Below, in pieces: positions 11,854 to 22,840 of a stretch of DNA of 64,000 nucleotides. A model generated the notes under the pieces. It saw only the letters and a list, made by a program, of their open reading frames with translations. It was not told where the DNA came from and searched no databases. Source of the DNA: Candidula unifasciata (lineage: Eukaryota; Mollusca; Gastropoda; Stylommatophora; Geomitridae). Location of the stretch: NCBI GenBank assembly GCA_905116865.2, contig CAJHNH020003179.1, forward strand, positions 296,139 to 360,138, read 5' to 3'. Every line of letters starts with the position of its first letter. The first letter of the stretch is position 1. The position numbers were made by a program, and so were the translations under genes.

Positions 11854-12095
11854 CAAAGTTAGTTGCGTATCCTTTACAGGACGTTGCAGAACCAACCCTA
11901 ACAGCCCCTGGCTGTTGTGTGGTTTCTCTTGGCAAATGTACGTCCAGTAGTTTGCCATTGCTTACTGGACGGTCGGCTTTCTTGATACCACTGTCGAAAC
12001 CAACGCAAGGCGCATTGCCCGCAACTGGGATCGAACCCGGCATCCCGGCATTTCGAAGCGAAGCGTTCGCATCGACTTAGCCACAGAGCCGACCC
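11854..12095 (-). mobile_element. SINE-3 copy, full length
   Basis: The minus-strand head reads GGCTCTGTGGCTAAGTCG with a B box, GGGTTCGATCCC, near 12030. The body contains GGTTTCGACAGTGGTATC and AATGGCAAACTACTGG. The 3' end reads TTCTGCAACGTCCTGTAAAG then GATACGCAACTAACTTTG. Four further copies in this window share the same head, body and tail, so this is a tRNA-derived SINE rather than a tRNA gene. Confidence 0.85.
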
Positions 12096-12679
12096 ACAAC
12101 TGAGTAAGCCATTTAAATTGGCGCAAATAAAACCAGACCATAATAGTAACCAAAGTTGTTCTCAGCAAGGTTTTAGTTTTATATCCAACATTTATTCTAG
12201 TAGATTACAATAAATTACAGAGGGCCTTGGTTTATCGAAGTCATGATCCGTTTAGGAAGGTAACAATACAATAAGAAATGACGCGAAACTCCGTTACTCC
12301 GTACCAGGACATCATAACAAAGTCAAAGTGAAATAAAGATGTTAACTGTAGGTCTACATTGCTGTTAGTATATCTAACGGAGGAACCATGAAGAAAATGT
12401 GAGCACATCGTGATCAGAAAAGCTAGGGAAAAACCCAAATATGCTAAAATATGCCAGTTCATTATTTTATGCCAGTTCAATTTCAAATATGCCAAATTTG
12501 TGGAATCTGGCATAAAAAATGCCAATATGGCAACCCTGGAGTGAAGACAGTCAAAGGCCAAGGAAACCAAAAGCGACAAATGCTTGTTGAAACTAGAAAA
12601 ACTTGACCGACTGGCGGCTCCCGCTGTTGTCGGATGTAGCCATCAGTTCGACAGGCCAGGTTGGAATCTCGTTCGCTTC

Positions 12680-12995
12680 GCCAAATCTTCTTCTTCTTCT
12701 TCGCGTTCACCAGCTGTAAACTCTGGCGGAAGGTTCTGGTTGCTCGTCTACTACTGAACTGCAGTCCTGCTCCAGAACCTGAGTGTTGCGTGTGCATCAG
12801 TTTTACAGATCTCATTCTCTTGAATACAGACTGTTGGTTCCTTGCCTCTCCGGCAGACGCACTCCGTCTTCAAAGGAAGCTCCCCAATTAGTTGACTCTT
12901 ACAACATGCTTTTGGGGAGGCAGTGGGTCTATTCTTGTTTTCCCCACAATGGGGCCCCGGAACCCACACAGGGGGCTTCGCCAAATATAAACAAC
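12680..12995 (-). mobile_element. SINE-4 copy, near full length
   Basis: The minus-strand sense copy has its 3' GAA tail visible as (TTC)n at 12685-12705. Body segments match other copies: AACTTTCCGCCAGAGTTTAC, CGCAACACTCAGGTTCTGGA, and the 5' region GTGGGTTCCGGGGCCCC. It is the reference copy for this family here. Confidence 0.8.
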
Positions 12996-13235
12996 CATCC
13001 GAGCTCTCTGGGGTCACTAGAGTCTCCTCTTGTTTTCCTGAACAGAATGGCGGCTGACACTTTCCCCCCAGACGGTCGGGAAATCCCCACCGACAGGTGT
13101 TGTGCATTCCGGCACGTCGGTACGTTGACTGTCGATATACGAGTACTATGCACTCTGTGTATGTATGCGCGCGTGAGTGTGTGTTTGTGTGTGCGTGCGC
13201 GCTAGCGTGTGTGTGTGTCCTTGGTGAAGTCCTAT

Positions 13236-13464
13236 CTTTTTTTAATTCTTCGCGTTGACCGGCAGCACACTCCGGCGCAAAGTTCTGGTTGTTCATTCAC
13301 TTCCGGACATTTATTAGTCTTGTTCCAGAACCTGAGTTTTGTGTGCACATCCGGTTCACAAATGTGGCTTATTTGTATGCAGACTGTTGGTTCCTCGCCT
13401 CTCAGGCAGATTCATTTCGACTTCGAGGGAAACATCCCTATTAAGTCGACTTCTACAACATTTT

Positions 13465-13505
<41 letters not shown>

Positions 13506-13565
13506 GCTGGCAATGCGTCTATTCCCCTCTCCCGCCCCCAACAATGGGAGCCCCAGAACCAACAA
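13236..13565 (-). mobile_element. SINE-4 copy interrupted by poly(G)
   Basis: Matches the reference copy over both halves. The position that reads as a short G stretch in other copies (TTGGGGAGG) has become a 39-bp G run at 13466-13504, on the plus strand. The GAA tail is short. Confidence 0.75.
13466..13504 (+). repeat. poly(G) tract, 39 bp
   Basis: An uninterrupted G run within SINE-4. Its exact length is doubtful in any assembly. Confidence 0.9.
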
Positions 13566-13734
13566 GAGAAGGGTGACAGTCGTCTGTCTCGCGCTCCGCG
13601 GGTCGTAATTTCGTTTCACGGGACTGCCTCTTTGGGTTTACGATAGCAAATTTAACGGAAGTTACATCCCTGGTGGTCGTGGCTGGAGCTTTGAAGTCAG
13701 TACTTTTTTTGCGACGCTCTCTTTGTGCGGCTCG

Positions 13735-13815
13735 CCGTTGTGCGGAGACAGACCGAGCCATATGGGATAAAACCTGATGCGGTGAAGTCGATCCTCTTGT
13801 TTGTAAACTTTATCC
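13735..13815 (+). repeat. repeat-7 copy, diverged
   Basis: Reads GGAGACAGACCGAGCCATAT then GGGATAAAACC and GAAGTCGATCC. Matching copies are at 14047, 19557 and 38755. Confidence 0.5.
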
Positions 13816-13922
13816 CCGTTATCTACTCCCTTATTTTCAGTCCCAGGCAACAGCTGCTTACAGGCGCGGCAACCTGCATGGCTCAGATCCGTTGATGCCC
13901 CCCCCCCTCATATATATATATA

Positions 13923-14180
13923 TGCCTGGATGCCGCGGGTTCAATCCAATCCTTGCGTTGGTTTCGACAGTGGTATCAAGAAAGCCAACCGTCCAGGAAG
14001 AAATGGCAAACTACTGGACCTAAATTTGCCTAGAAAAATCACACGTTGTGTGGCGACAGACCCAGTCGTTTAGAATAAAATCCCGGTACAATGATGTCGA
14101 TCCTGCCGACTTTAGCCTTTAAACTTGTCGTATGGGGTTGGTTCTGCAACGTCCTGTAAAGGATACGCAACTAACCTATA
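13923..14180 (+). mobile_element. SINE-3 copy with internal repeat-7
   Basis: SINE-3 head remnant (GGGTTCAATCC at about 13940), body, and the intact 3' end TTCTGCAACGTCCTGTAAAG near 14150. A ~85-bp block at 14047-14130 interrupts it and matches repeat-7 at 19557-19650, so repeat-7 lies within this SINE. Confidence 0.75.
14047..14130 (+). repeat. repeat-7 copy
   Basis: A ~85-bp block beginning GTGTGGCGACAGACCCAGTC and ending CTTTAGCCTTTAAACTTGTC. It is nearly identical to the copy at 19557-19650. No inverted ends are obvious; its class is unknown. Confidence 0.65.
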
Positions 14181-14348
14181 TATATATATGAGGTGGGCGG
14201 GTCAATACCGCACACCCCCGTCATTGTATAAGAGTACTAACAGACTCACTTCCACCACGCACATACATTTTCTTTAAAAGTATTTATTAATACATTTCAT
14301 CGAGTATTTTATCATATTTAAATGCACTTCATCACATTAATAATAATA

Positions 14349-14362
14349 ATAATAATAATTAA

Positions 14363-14393
<31 letters not shown>

Positions 14394-14550
14394 AAGAAGA
14401 AGAAGAAGAAGAAAAAGAAGAAGAAAAAGAAGAAGAAGAAGAAGAAGAAGAAGCAGAAGCAGATGCAGAAGAAGAAGAAGAAGAAGAAGAAGAAGAAGAA
14501 GAAGAAGAAGAAGAAGAAGAAGAAGAAGAAGAAGAAGAAGAAGGAGAAGA
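14349..14550. repeat. (GAA)n microsatellite, ~200 bp
   Basis: Long GAA/GAAA/GCA trinucleotide tract. It creates poly-lysine, poly-serine and poly-phenylalanine frames that are not genes. It is preceded by (TAA)n at 14338. Confidence 0.97.
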
Positions 14551-14559
14551 AGGAGAATG

Positions 14560-16950
14560 TGTTATATAGCAAACAAATACAATAATATGTTTGAAGCAAT
14601 ATGTAAGGTGCAAGTAAACAAATACTTTGAAAGATAGATATATATGGTTAACGGCGGCATATTAGCCCACTTACAACAGGAAAAGGATGGGAGGGGGGGG
14701 GCGCTGAGTTAATTAGTCGCTTTTTACGACATGCTTGTTGGTGGAAAAAAAGGGGAAGGGGGGGGGGGGGGGGTAATTCTCTTCTTTTTGCCCTCTAAAT
14801 ATGGGTTATACTGTTTACCCGCCGTTAGGGAGTGGGAAATGGACTTTCCGCGACGAAGGACCTAAACGATCTGACTGACGTTCTGATGTTGTGTTTTAGA
14901 CTCTGTCGTTCTACTCGAGCTCGTAGAATTAAAAGCTGCAGGAGGTCGTGGGAAAACCCTAAGGGTCGTCGATTAGGTTAGGAGGTTCCGTACTGTTTGC
15001 GATCTCTCTGTCACATATCACTCCTGTCACGTGCCTAATGTAAGGATTCCTCCTTCAGAACCAACAGCACTCAGAGATAATTATGTTGAGTCGTTTGGCT
15101 CGTATTGGTCTAAGGGATTCCCCGTGGCCAATATACGATCAACTTATCTCTGGAGTAGGGCAACTCAAGTATTGGCACTACAAAATATATCAGTATATAA
15201 ATACAATATTTCTAGGCACACTTGGCTGGACACCCCCACTACTTACTAAAGAAAGCCCCCAGGTTATGATAGTTCATTATCATAACCATGTTAACACATA
15301 TAATGAAGATACATACACATACAACTGCTAAACACTTAAGAAAGTGACATAGAGAAACCTAAGTCAGCCATGAAAATGAATGCATGTATTTAGTATAATA
15401 TCTGTACAAAAACAATTGAAGTGAATTCCAGCTATCAGTGAAAGAATCTCAGCACTAATGTCTAGATCCTAAGGAAACTAGGCAGACAGCCGGTCCTGGA
15501 GGTGACTATATGTCATCATTGGAAATAAGGAGCTGTGAGGAGAACATCATGCGAAGCATCAGACTTAGCTTCTATCCTTTCTGTCTATGATGCCTCCTTC
15601 AGCTCCGGATGATTCGACTGTCTTTGATTCTGGAAATTCTGCTCCACTGGATCAAATAGTCAGAGAGTACCTCACCATAGAGGACACAATACTGCACTGG
15701 TACTTAGCAAGTCTCTATCACCAAGTAGAACACAAATTGTTTGTGAGCCAAACCTAAGCTCAGCACTGGTAGGCTGTTTGAGGTACCATCTCCCCCATGT
15801 TGGAGATGTCAGGAACCTTCACAGGTGTTAGCTGGTGGGTAACAGTTTGTTTCTGGTGGTTTGATGGTTGGTGGGTGTTGGTTGGACTGTGAAACTTCTG
15901 CCAGCTCTTCACAAAAGATACATCCTGTCAAGAAAATAACTCACAATTAGTCATCACCAAGAGGGTAACATCTTGACAGGAAAGACAGACAAGCATCAGT
16001 CATCAACCTCCATCTGTTTACTCCCCCCTGCTCTCCTGTTTCATTCCTCAGATTGCCTCTCCAGACCAAAAGACATAAGTCTCCTATATTTATCTGTCTG
16101 TTTAGTGCAAGAGAAGGCAAGTCAGATATACAGTGGAGATAGATAAAGTGGTCTAACACATATATCACTCTCTCTATCCCCCTCACTCTGCACACAGACA
16201 CCAATATTTACTGTCAGTACCTGCATTCACTAGCTCTCCCAACCGCCCGTCTTACCATCCACTGATCTGGGTCAAACACACACATACTTTGATTAACAAA
16301 GCCCTGACCCAATTCTGTCCCCATTTCGTATGTACAGATTCTCTGGTTAGTTTAAAACGTACATACTTGTAAGGGTATTAAGTTTTATCAATATGGGTGG
16401 TTTATTGAGGGCATAAGCTATTTAGTCTGTACAGGGGAAGATCTACGTTCGAATCCGCTTCTCTAGCGATCAAGAACGGTCGAACTAAGTGGGATCACAC
16501 AGCCGATACTGATCTCTCTACAGCAGTGACTACTTTACAGACATCATTTTAGGTACTCGTAAACTATAATTAACTTACCCAAGCATATGTAAAAACTGAG
16601 ACATTCCAGATTGCCTTGAAAAATGAAATGATACAGGCATAGATTAACACGTCTGGACCCTTGAGAAGCTGGCAAAGAGAATAGCGTCACTTAGACACTT
16701 CAGGCGTTGGTAACAAAAGAAGTCCCTTGTATACTTGGGCAAGGAGTAAATCGGTTTCCAAGAAACCTCAAATAACTCCCTGAATATATATCGAAGAGAT
16801 ATACATTTAAAAGTGGAGTTTAGTTAAAGTAACCAGAAAAGGTAGACATAATAATGTTGTCCAATAAAGGCCTATATATATAGATATAAGGGACTATATA
16901 TTTCTGGGCGAGTCCAAGTTTGAATTTTGTGCAGATTACAGGTAAGACAG
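14560..16950. other. mostly unique sequence
   Basis: Apart from a short SINE-4-like fragment and G run at 14690-14775, I recognise nothing. ORFs here are under 86 codons, without domain signal. A single B-box-like GTTCGAATCC near 16450 is not enough to call a SINE. Confidence 0.5.
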
Positions 16951-16958
16951 GTTATCAG

Positions 16959-19285
16959 CAGTGTTGCCACTTTGGATCTTTTATATCCAAATTTAGATCT
17001 TTTTCAATGCATTTAGATAGTGTTTTTGACGTTTAGATCGTAAATATTTTTCTAGAAGCTTTTCATATGGAGTTGGATATTTTATAGATTTTTTTTTTCT
17101 TTCATTGTCAATTTAATAATTACTGTGCAAAATACTTATTACACTATTTTTGCTTTGGTCTGGCACGTACATTGTGACAACTGCCATTACTTGAACTTTG
17201 AACTCTAACTGCGGTCAACGCACAAATATCTGGCAGCCCTGGTACTGATTAATAAAAACACGCATAAATCATACTAACTTTGTTTCAACCGTATTCTCTC
17301 TGTGCTGATTTGCGTCTCTTTTTCATATGATTTAAAAAAAATAATTGCTCACCTTTTTATGTGGCTTTCACTTTGAAAAAACCTTTCAACATGCCAAAAG
17401 TAAAGTATGAGCAAAAAATTTGGAAAGAGTGGTTGCATGATGACAAAATTAAAAACTGGGGATATGAACAAAGATTGTTGTAAGTACTGCAAGTGTGAAA
17501 TTAAAGCCAAAATACAACACTCAAAGAGTCATGCAGAGACTAAAAAAGCATAAAACTGCAGTTTCATTTAAAGATATTACACCGCTGACATCTGTTTTCA
17601 GAACTATACTGATAAATGAATCATCAAAAGTTGAAGTATCAGTCGCAATGTTTTTAATTTGTCACTGCGTAATTTCAAACTGTGACCACTTGATCGATTT
17701 GTAAAAAATCTTGGACTAGTTCAATTTGAAAAGTGTGATGTAGAAAGTATAGTTTAGGAACTTAAGGACCTTTTAATCAGCAAACAGTTAGGCTTGAAGA
17801 ATTTGGCTGTAATTGGTACTGATAATGCCTCAGTGATGGTTGGTATAAACAATGGCGTTTATGCCAAGTTGAAGGAAGCTAACCCATCGTTAATACTTAT
17901 AAAATGTATGCGTCATTCATTGCAGCTAGCATTAACACATGCTTCATCTAAATATTTACCAAGGAATTTGGAATACCTTATTGATGAAACACTTTACTGG
18001 TTTTCCAAATCATTTGTCAGACAACAGCAATACAATACATTATATACAGCCTTGAATGATGGTTTCTCACCACCGAAAATTCTGTCAGATTGCAAAACTA
18101 GATGGTTATCAATTGAACCAGCTGTTGAAAGAATTATGAAGCAATGGCTGAAGTTAAAGACACACTTTGAAATAACAAGACAAAGTGAAAAGTGCTACAC
18201 AGCTGAAATACTATATGGAATGTACAGTGATGAAAAAAATTTGTCATTTATTCTCTTTTTATAACCTATTCTAATGGAAGTGCAAAAAGTTAATAAACTG
18301 TTCAAATCTAAACTTGTTGATAAAGTTAAATTACTTGATGATCTCATCTTGCTATTTCACTCGGTAAAAGACTGGTGTTGCCAACTTCTAAAGCTGATTT
18401 GCTCACTTGCACTATAGAGAGCTATTTGGCTCCTAAGCCACACCTTTTATATTAAATCGAATCAAAAATTGATGATTTAAAAACAAAAGGACTGTTAACA
18501 GAGAGAGAGAATGAAGAGAACAACTTAAGAAAACACTGTCAAGATTTCCTTATCTCATTATTGAAGCAATTGAAACAGAGACTTCCTGAAAATCTAGATG
18601 TTTTGAAAAATATTTCACTTTTTTCTGTGAGCAACATACTTCAGCCAATAAAGGACGTACCTAAATATTGTAAAGTTATGAAATTTTTGGGGGCTACTGA
18701 TAATAGTGTCGCGGAAGCAGAATATCAGTTAACCAAAATAAAGTTAGCTGAATGGACAAAGCGTTTTGGAGTGAAGTGAGACAATTTAAAGATGCCTCAT
18801 CAAACAGTCCATTCTGTAAGCTCTTTAAAGTGCCATGTCTGCCATGATACTACCCCACTCAAATGCTGACGTAGAAAGAGTTTTCAGTGCTAGGAATTAT
18901 ATCAAATCTAACCTAAAAAACAGGATGAAATTTGACCTCCTAATTGCTATCGTGCAAATTAAAATTCGGCCTCATGAGACTAGAGAAATAAGCCTACTGT
19001 TCCACATATAAAGAAATTTGAACAGGAAAAGCATACCAGGGTCATTTTGGATCTGAAGCTTCAACTTCTTTATCCAAGCTAAGTTTATCCTGTGGATCTT
19101 GTGAGGCAGACATCAGTGAAGGTGAGGACATGATTATGTAGGGTAAGTCATAACAAAAGCTATGTAATTTTTGACTTTTTCAATTTGGATACTTTTTCTA
19201 GATCTCTTCCACGCAGATTTAGATCTTTTTAGATATTTTTGACACCGTTTTGGATATTTTTTGTCAAAGAAAAGTGGCAACACTG
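16959..19285 (+). mobile_element. hAT DNA transposon, complete ends, broken transposase
   Basis: The ends are perfect 15-bp inverted repeats: CAGTGTTGCCACTTT at 16959-16973 and its reverse complement at 19271-19285. They are flanked by a perfect 8-bp target duplication, GTTATCAG (16951-16958 and 19286-19293). Subterminal TTTAGATC motifs occur near both ends, as expected for transposase binding sites. Between them lies a multiply interrupted transposase in the same orientation. An 8-bp duplication plus a hAT-type C-terminal dimerisation region assign it to hAT. It is autonomous in structure but cannot be active because of stops and frameshifts. Confidence 0.93.
17392..19010 (+). pseudogene. 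hAT transposase remnant (BED finger, RNase H-like core, dimerisation region)
   Basis: The reading is broken by several frameshifts and stops. Near 17475-17555 a finger of BED type is visible (CKYCKCEIKAKIQHSKSHAE, then KKH after a one-base shift). At 17794-18264 the catalytic core includes the IGTDNASVMVG aspartate motif and the CMRHSLQLAL C-x2-H motif typical of hAT. At 18561-18779 comes helical sequence. At 18826-18965 is the C-terminal region, PHSNADVERVFSARNYIKSN, which is the dimerisation signature. In an active element the protein would excise and paste its own ends. Confidence 0.88.
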
Positions 19286-19556
19286 GTTATCAGCCTTACA
19301 GACCGATGCGTAATGGCTATCATTTCACGACACTCTCAACAGACGAGAATTCGTTCTGCGACGATTGACGGTAGCGTAAGGAATACAAATACTATGCGTT
19401 CATTCTCACCTTTAAACAGTCGGGGGGGGGGGGCAGGGTCATCCGTGGCCAAGCCGTTTGAATGTCCTGGGTTCATTTCACTTCTGCGGACACTCCTGGT
19501 GATCGTCATCAAAGCTAATGTGTTCGTTCTTTGTGCGACGCTCTAGGTAGGCGGCT

Positions 19557-19650
19557 AGACGTTATGTGGCGACAGACCGGGTCGTTTGGGATAAAATCCC
19601 GGTACAATAAAGTCGATCATGTCGACTTTAGCCTTTAAACTCGTCGTATG
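19557..19650 (+). repeat. repeat-7 copy
   Basis: Reads GTTATGTGGCGACAGACCGG and on to TTTAGCCTTTAAACTCGTCG, nearly the same as 14047-14130. Confidence 0.65.
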
Positions 19651-19679
19651 GTTAACTTCTGCTAAACTTTGTGTTGAAC

Positions 19680-19965
19680 TTTATGTGGTAGAGTAGCGGC
19701 TAGACGCTCGTCTGTCCACCCGAAGGTCTGACTTTCAAACCTCCATCGGGGCAGATATATAGAAAAATTGTCTTTGGCTCCTATGTCAAACCAGTCTAAA
19801 ATTCTAAAGCATAAACCTTATCGTGAATACAGTATTGGAGCGGGACTTTTAAAAAAGAATGACCTGGCTCCCATGGGTAGTTTACCAGGTAAAGTCTTGG
19901 AAAGTAAAGGCGGTCGGCGTGATACTGACCATGTCGTCCACAGAATGCCTTTTGTCAAATTACCA
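19680..19965 (+). mobile_element. SINE-5 copy
   Basis: A tRNA-like head (AGAGTAGCGGCTAGACGCTC) is followed by the family body GGTAAAGTCTTGGAAAGTAA and TGATACTGACCATGTCGTCC. The body matches copies at 25060, 28960 and 40300. Confidence 0.6.
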
Positions 19966-20254
19966 GCAGCTGGGATCAAACAGGGTTCTTCGATATTATG
20001 AGGCGCTTTCGCGACGCCTGAGCCGCAAATGCATGGCAAATAAATATACAGTGCAAACTGGGGAGGAGAGGGGAGGGAGGGGGGGGGGGGTGAACACCAG
20101 CTGAACGCGGACATGTCATGATGATTTCAGAGTCAGGAAGCATGGCAGGAAAAGTGGAGATGGGCCTGCTTCGTGCAGAGAAGCAAGCATAGCTTCAGAT
20201 GTTGCAGATAAGATAGTTAGTCTTTTGGATCTTTTTTAAATGTCATGTCCGTGT

Positions 20255-20570
20255 GCAGGGAAATGGAACAGGCAGGCAGACTGGCTGCTTCTGCATCAGT
20301 CGGTGATGAACTGGTTCATGACAAGGCAGATATGACCAAGGCCCTTTGGTAGCAAGAGAACAGAGCGGAAGAGCAAATTATAATCGTTCAGGACAGAATG
20401 GTGCAACCGAGAATCATCAGGGCATCGGTCGACGCTTATCTCTGAAGAATGGCAAGCTGGACTTTCATCAAATTGCTACAGGTATCGCAGGCACTGGGAG
20501 TCTGCGATGGCTGCTGAAGACAGAGAGGGAACGATAACAGAGATGCCCTAAGTGGTGGGGAGATTTAGGT
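20255..20570 (+). mobile_element. RNase H-type LINE fragment
   Basis: Translation in shifting frames gives the RNase H tail block (REMEQAGRLAASASVGDELV then HDKADMTKALW) and the terminal block (IATGIAGTGSLRWLLKTERE). These match the domain at 42820-43510. It is a 3' fragment, not an intact copy. Confidence 0.65.
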
Positions 20571-20959
20571 TTGAAACTCGACTCAAGTAATTTTAGACCT
20601 TTGAATTTGATCTTAATCTTCAGCTCCTGTTTTTGTAAGTCGTTGTAAGACTTTTTTTCTACGAGTGACAAACAATATATGTTTATTTGTTTTTTATATA
20701 TAGTCTACTATCTTTTTTCAAAGCACTTTTGGCAAAATGCTTGAGAAGATTATTGCTTTTAAACTGCAGTTTTTTTTTTTTTAAAGAAATAAAAGAGCTT
20801 CTGCCAAAAAGATCAGGGTTTGCAATCTCTCTCAATGGTTTGAAATAAATTCTGTCCGTATTCCATAGTCGTGGATTTCAAGCTGTACTATAGACATGAC
20901 CAATAAGACACCTTTTTATTGCGGGTGCCTAGTTGACCATGTTCTTAGTGCACTTGTAT

Positions 20960-21015
20960 TCATGGCGAGGCGCACACGCCGTCTGGAGGTGACAGGTTCA
21001 ATTACCGGCAAGGTA
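20960..21015 (+). other. tRNA-like SINE head
   Basis: Contains CATGGCGAGGCGCACACGCC and a B box GGTTCAATTACC at about 20996. Only the head is seen and the body does not match another copy here, so it is kept as a possible SINE start. Confidence 0.35.
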
Positions 21016-21818
21016 ACTATAGCTTTCGATTTTTATGTTGTCTAGTGTGTTCTAATTTTCTACTTCTTTCTATGAGTGCCGTTCAAGACACTTTATTTTA
21101 CTTGATTAATTCAAAAAGAATAGGGCAGTTACCGGCCAGGTAAGGATACCTGACTAAATGAGGCCACATTTGCCTTTGATGTTCAAGAGGAGTTTCAGAA
21201 AAGACAGAAGAATGGCGGCTCTTGATCTTGAGGATGCTTACAATAGAGTCAGATGTGATATTTTGATATATGTGCTCACGGAAAAGGGTCCCTGCCTGGT
21301 AAAATGGATAGCATCTGTCGTGCATTCGCTCAAAGTCTCCTTTCGCCCCGGGATTACTCCAGGGTTTTGCAATTTCACCAGTGCTTTTCAATGTGTATAT
21401 CAGCACGATTGCAGAACTTGAAACACTAGGCTTGGGTGGCGCTGTGATTTATGTCACAGGCGTGAGGGAAAAGTTAAGTCCAACATGATGTGTATAAGGA
21501 GATACTCCGAACGACACTCGGGCGCCAGTCCTTCACTATCCTGGTTGTACGGAACCTCACGCAAGACTCCTGCAGCACGTCCTCGGCGTGCGCCACGGAT
21601 AATGTCTCAAATGAGCATTAACAGAGCTGCCAGGGGATCTCGGAGTTTGGCGGCCCCCAGAGGTGATGTGTCCTTGTGGCTCTCATCAGCCCGCCCCCAA
21701 ACGCTTGGGTGAAAAAGGTTATCAAAACTCATTAGGAACATGAGTATGTTTGCCAAACTCACAGCTAAAATTACAACCCTTGGTTAAAAGATTGCTGAGT
21801 GAAGAGAACATTGTTCAC

Positions 21819-22155
21819 TGTACATCCTCTGTTAACCCTCAATGTCGTCGTCACCGCGCTGAGGTACGCCAAGACAGCAACCATCCAGAGGCTGGCCATC
21901 CATGTACATCCTCGGTTAACCCTCAGTGTCGTCGTCACCGCGATGAGGTACACCACAATAGCAACCATCCATAGGCTGGCCATCCATGTACATCCTTGGT
22001 TAACCCTCTGTGTCGTCGTCACCGCGCTGAGGTACGCCAAGACAGCAACCATCCATTGGCTGGCCAGCCATGTACATCCTTGGTTAACCCTCTGTGTCGT
22101 CGTCACCGCGCTGAGGTACGCCAAGACAGCAACCATCCATCAGATGGCTAAGCCT
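21819..22155. repeat. 84-bp tandem repeat, four copies
   Basis: Unit starts TGTACATCCTCGGTTAACCC and recurs at 21819, 21903, 21987 and 22071, exactly 84 bp apart. Because 84 is divisible by three, frames on both strands stay open and encode repeated peptides without meaning. Confidence 0.95.
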
Positions 22156-22654
22156 AAATGTCCGACAAAACTAGTACGGCGCTCGAGCAAGCTCAAAATA
22201 TGACGTATTGAACGGGAAAAGACCAAATATCCACACCCATAGACCCCACTCGCCCGAGTGTTGGGACCAAACTGATAACTGAGGGGGTGGGGGGAAGAAT
22301 GTACCTATTCGTGTGGTCACAAAAGTCAAAAACCCGCGGGCTGCTCCCCGCTGACTTCCAGAGGGCGCAGCCCTTGTCGAGCGGGAGGCCTGATACGGTT
22401 GTGAGGTTAAGCAGGCATGTGCAGGACGTGACGATTCCTTGGGTAAGCCCAGAACCAGAGCGCCATGTGCCGGCTCTGCATACATGGAAGCCTCCTTGGA
22501 TGGCGGGGAATGCCCATGATCTGCCCCTGCCTTCCCTTGTGGGCTAACCGTTCCACAGGGGGCTGCCCCAAAGGGGTACTCCGGGGGCAATATCTGCGGA
22601 GAAGGAGACAAAGTGGACACCACACAAATCAGGCAACGTCTCGACCCACACAAA

Positions 22655-22840
22655 ACAATGGCCACAGTCATTCTAGAAATAGGCCTGACGTCTTCCTTCG
22701 AAGTCGGAGTACAGCTGCCCATGAGGCAGGGAACAACAAAACGGTTGTACACGCAAAAATCAGGTCCAGGTGAAAGCCAAAAGTCCAAGCGGACGATTAA
22801 CCGGGACCTTCCACTGGAATTCACAGCCGGTGTTCGATGA
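22655..22840 (+). mobile_element. SINE-4 copy, diverged
   Basis: Sense on plus: TTCGAAGTCGGAGTACAGCT, then GAGGCAGGGAACAACA and the 3' segment GGAATTCACAGCCGGTGTTC. The tail is adenine rich, not GAA. Confidence 0.6.

Noticed and set aside
12751..13296. 181-codon minus frame and overlapping plus frames
   Set aside because: They lie across SINE-4 copies and a GT repeat; the frames are shadows of repeats.
14318..14613. Poly-Lys, poly-Ser and poly-Phe frames
   Set aside because: Pure GAA/TTC microsatellite translation.
22171..22824. 217-codon minus frame
   Set aside because: It spans the block inserted in the LINE and a SINE-4 copy on the other strand. No domain is recognisable.
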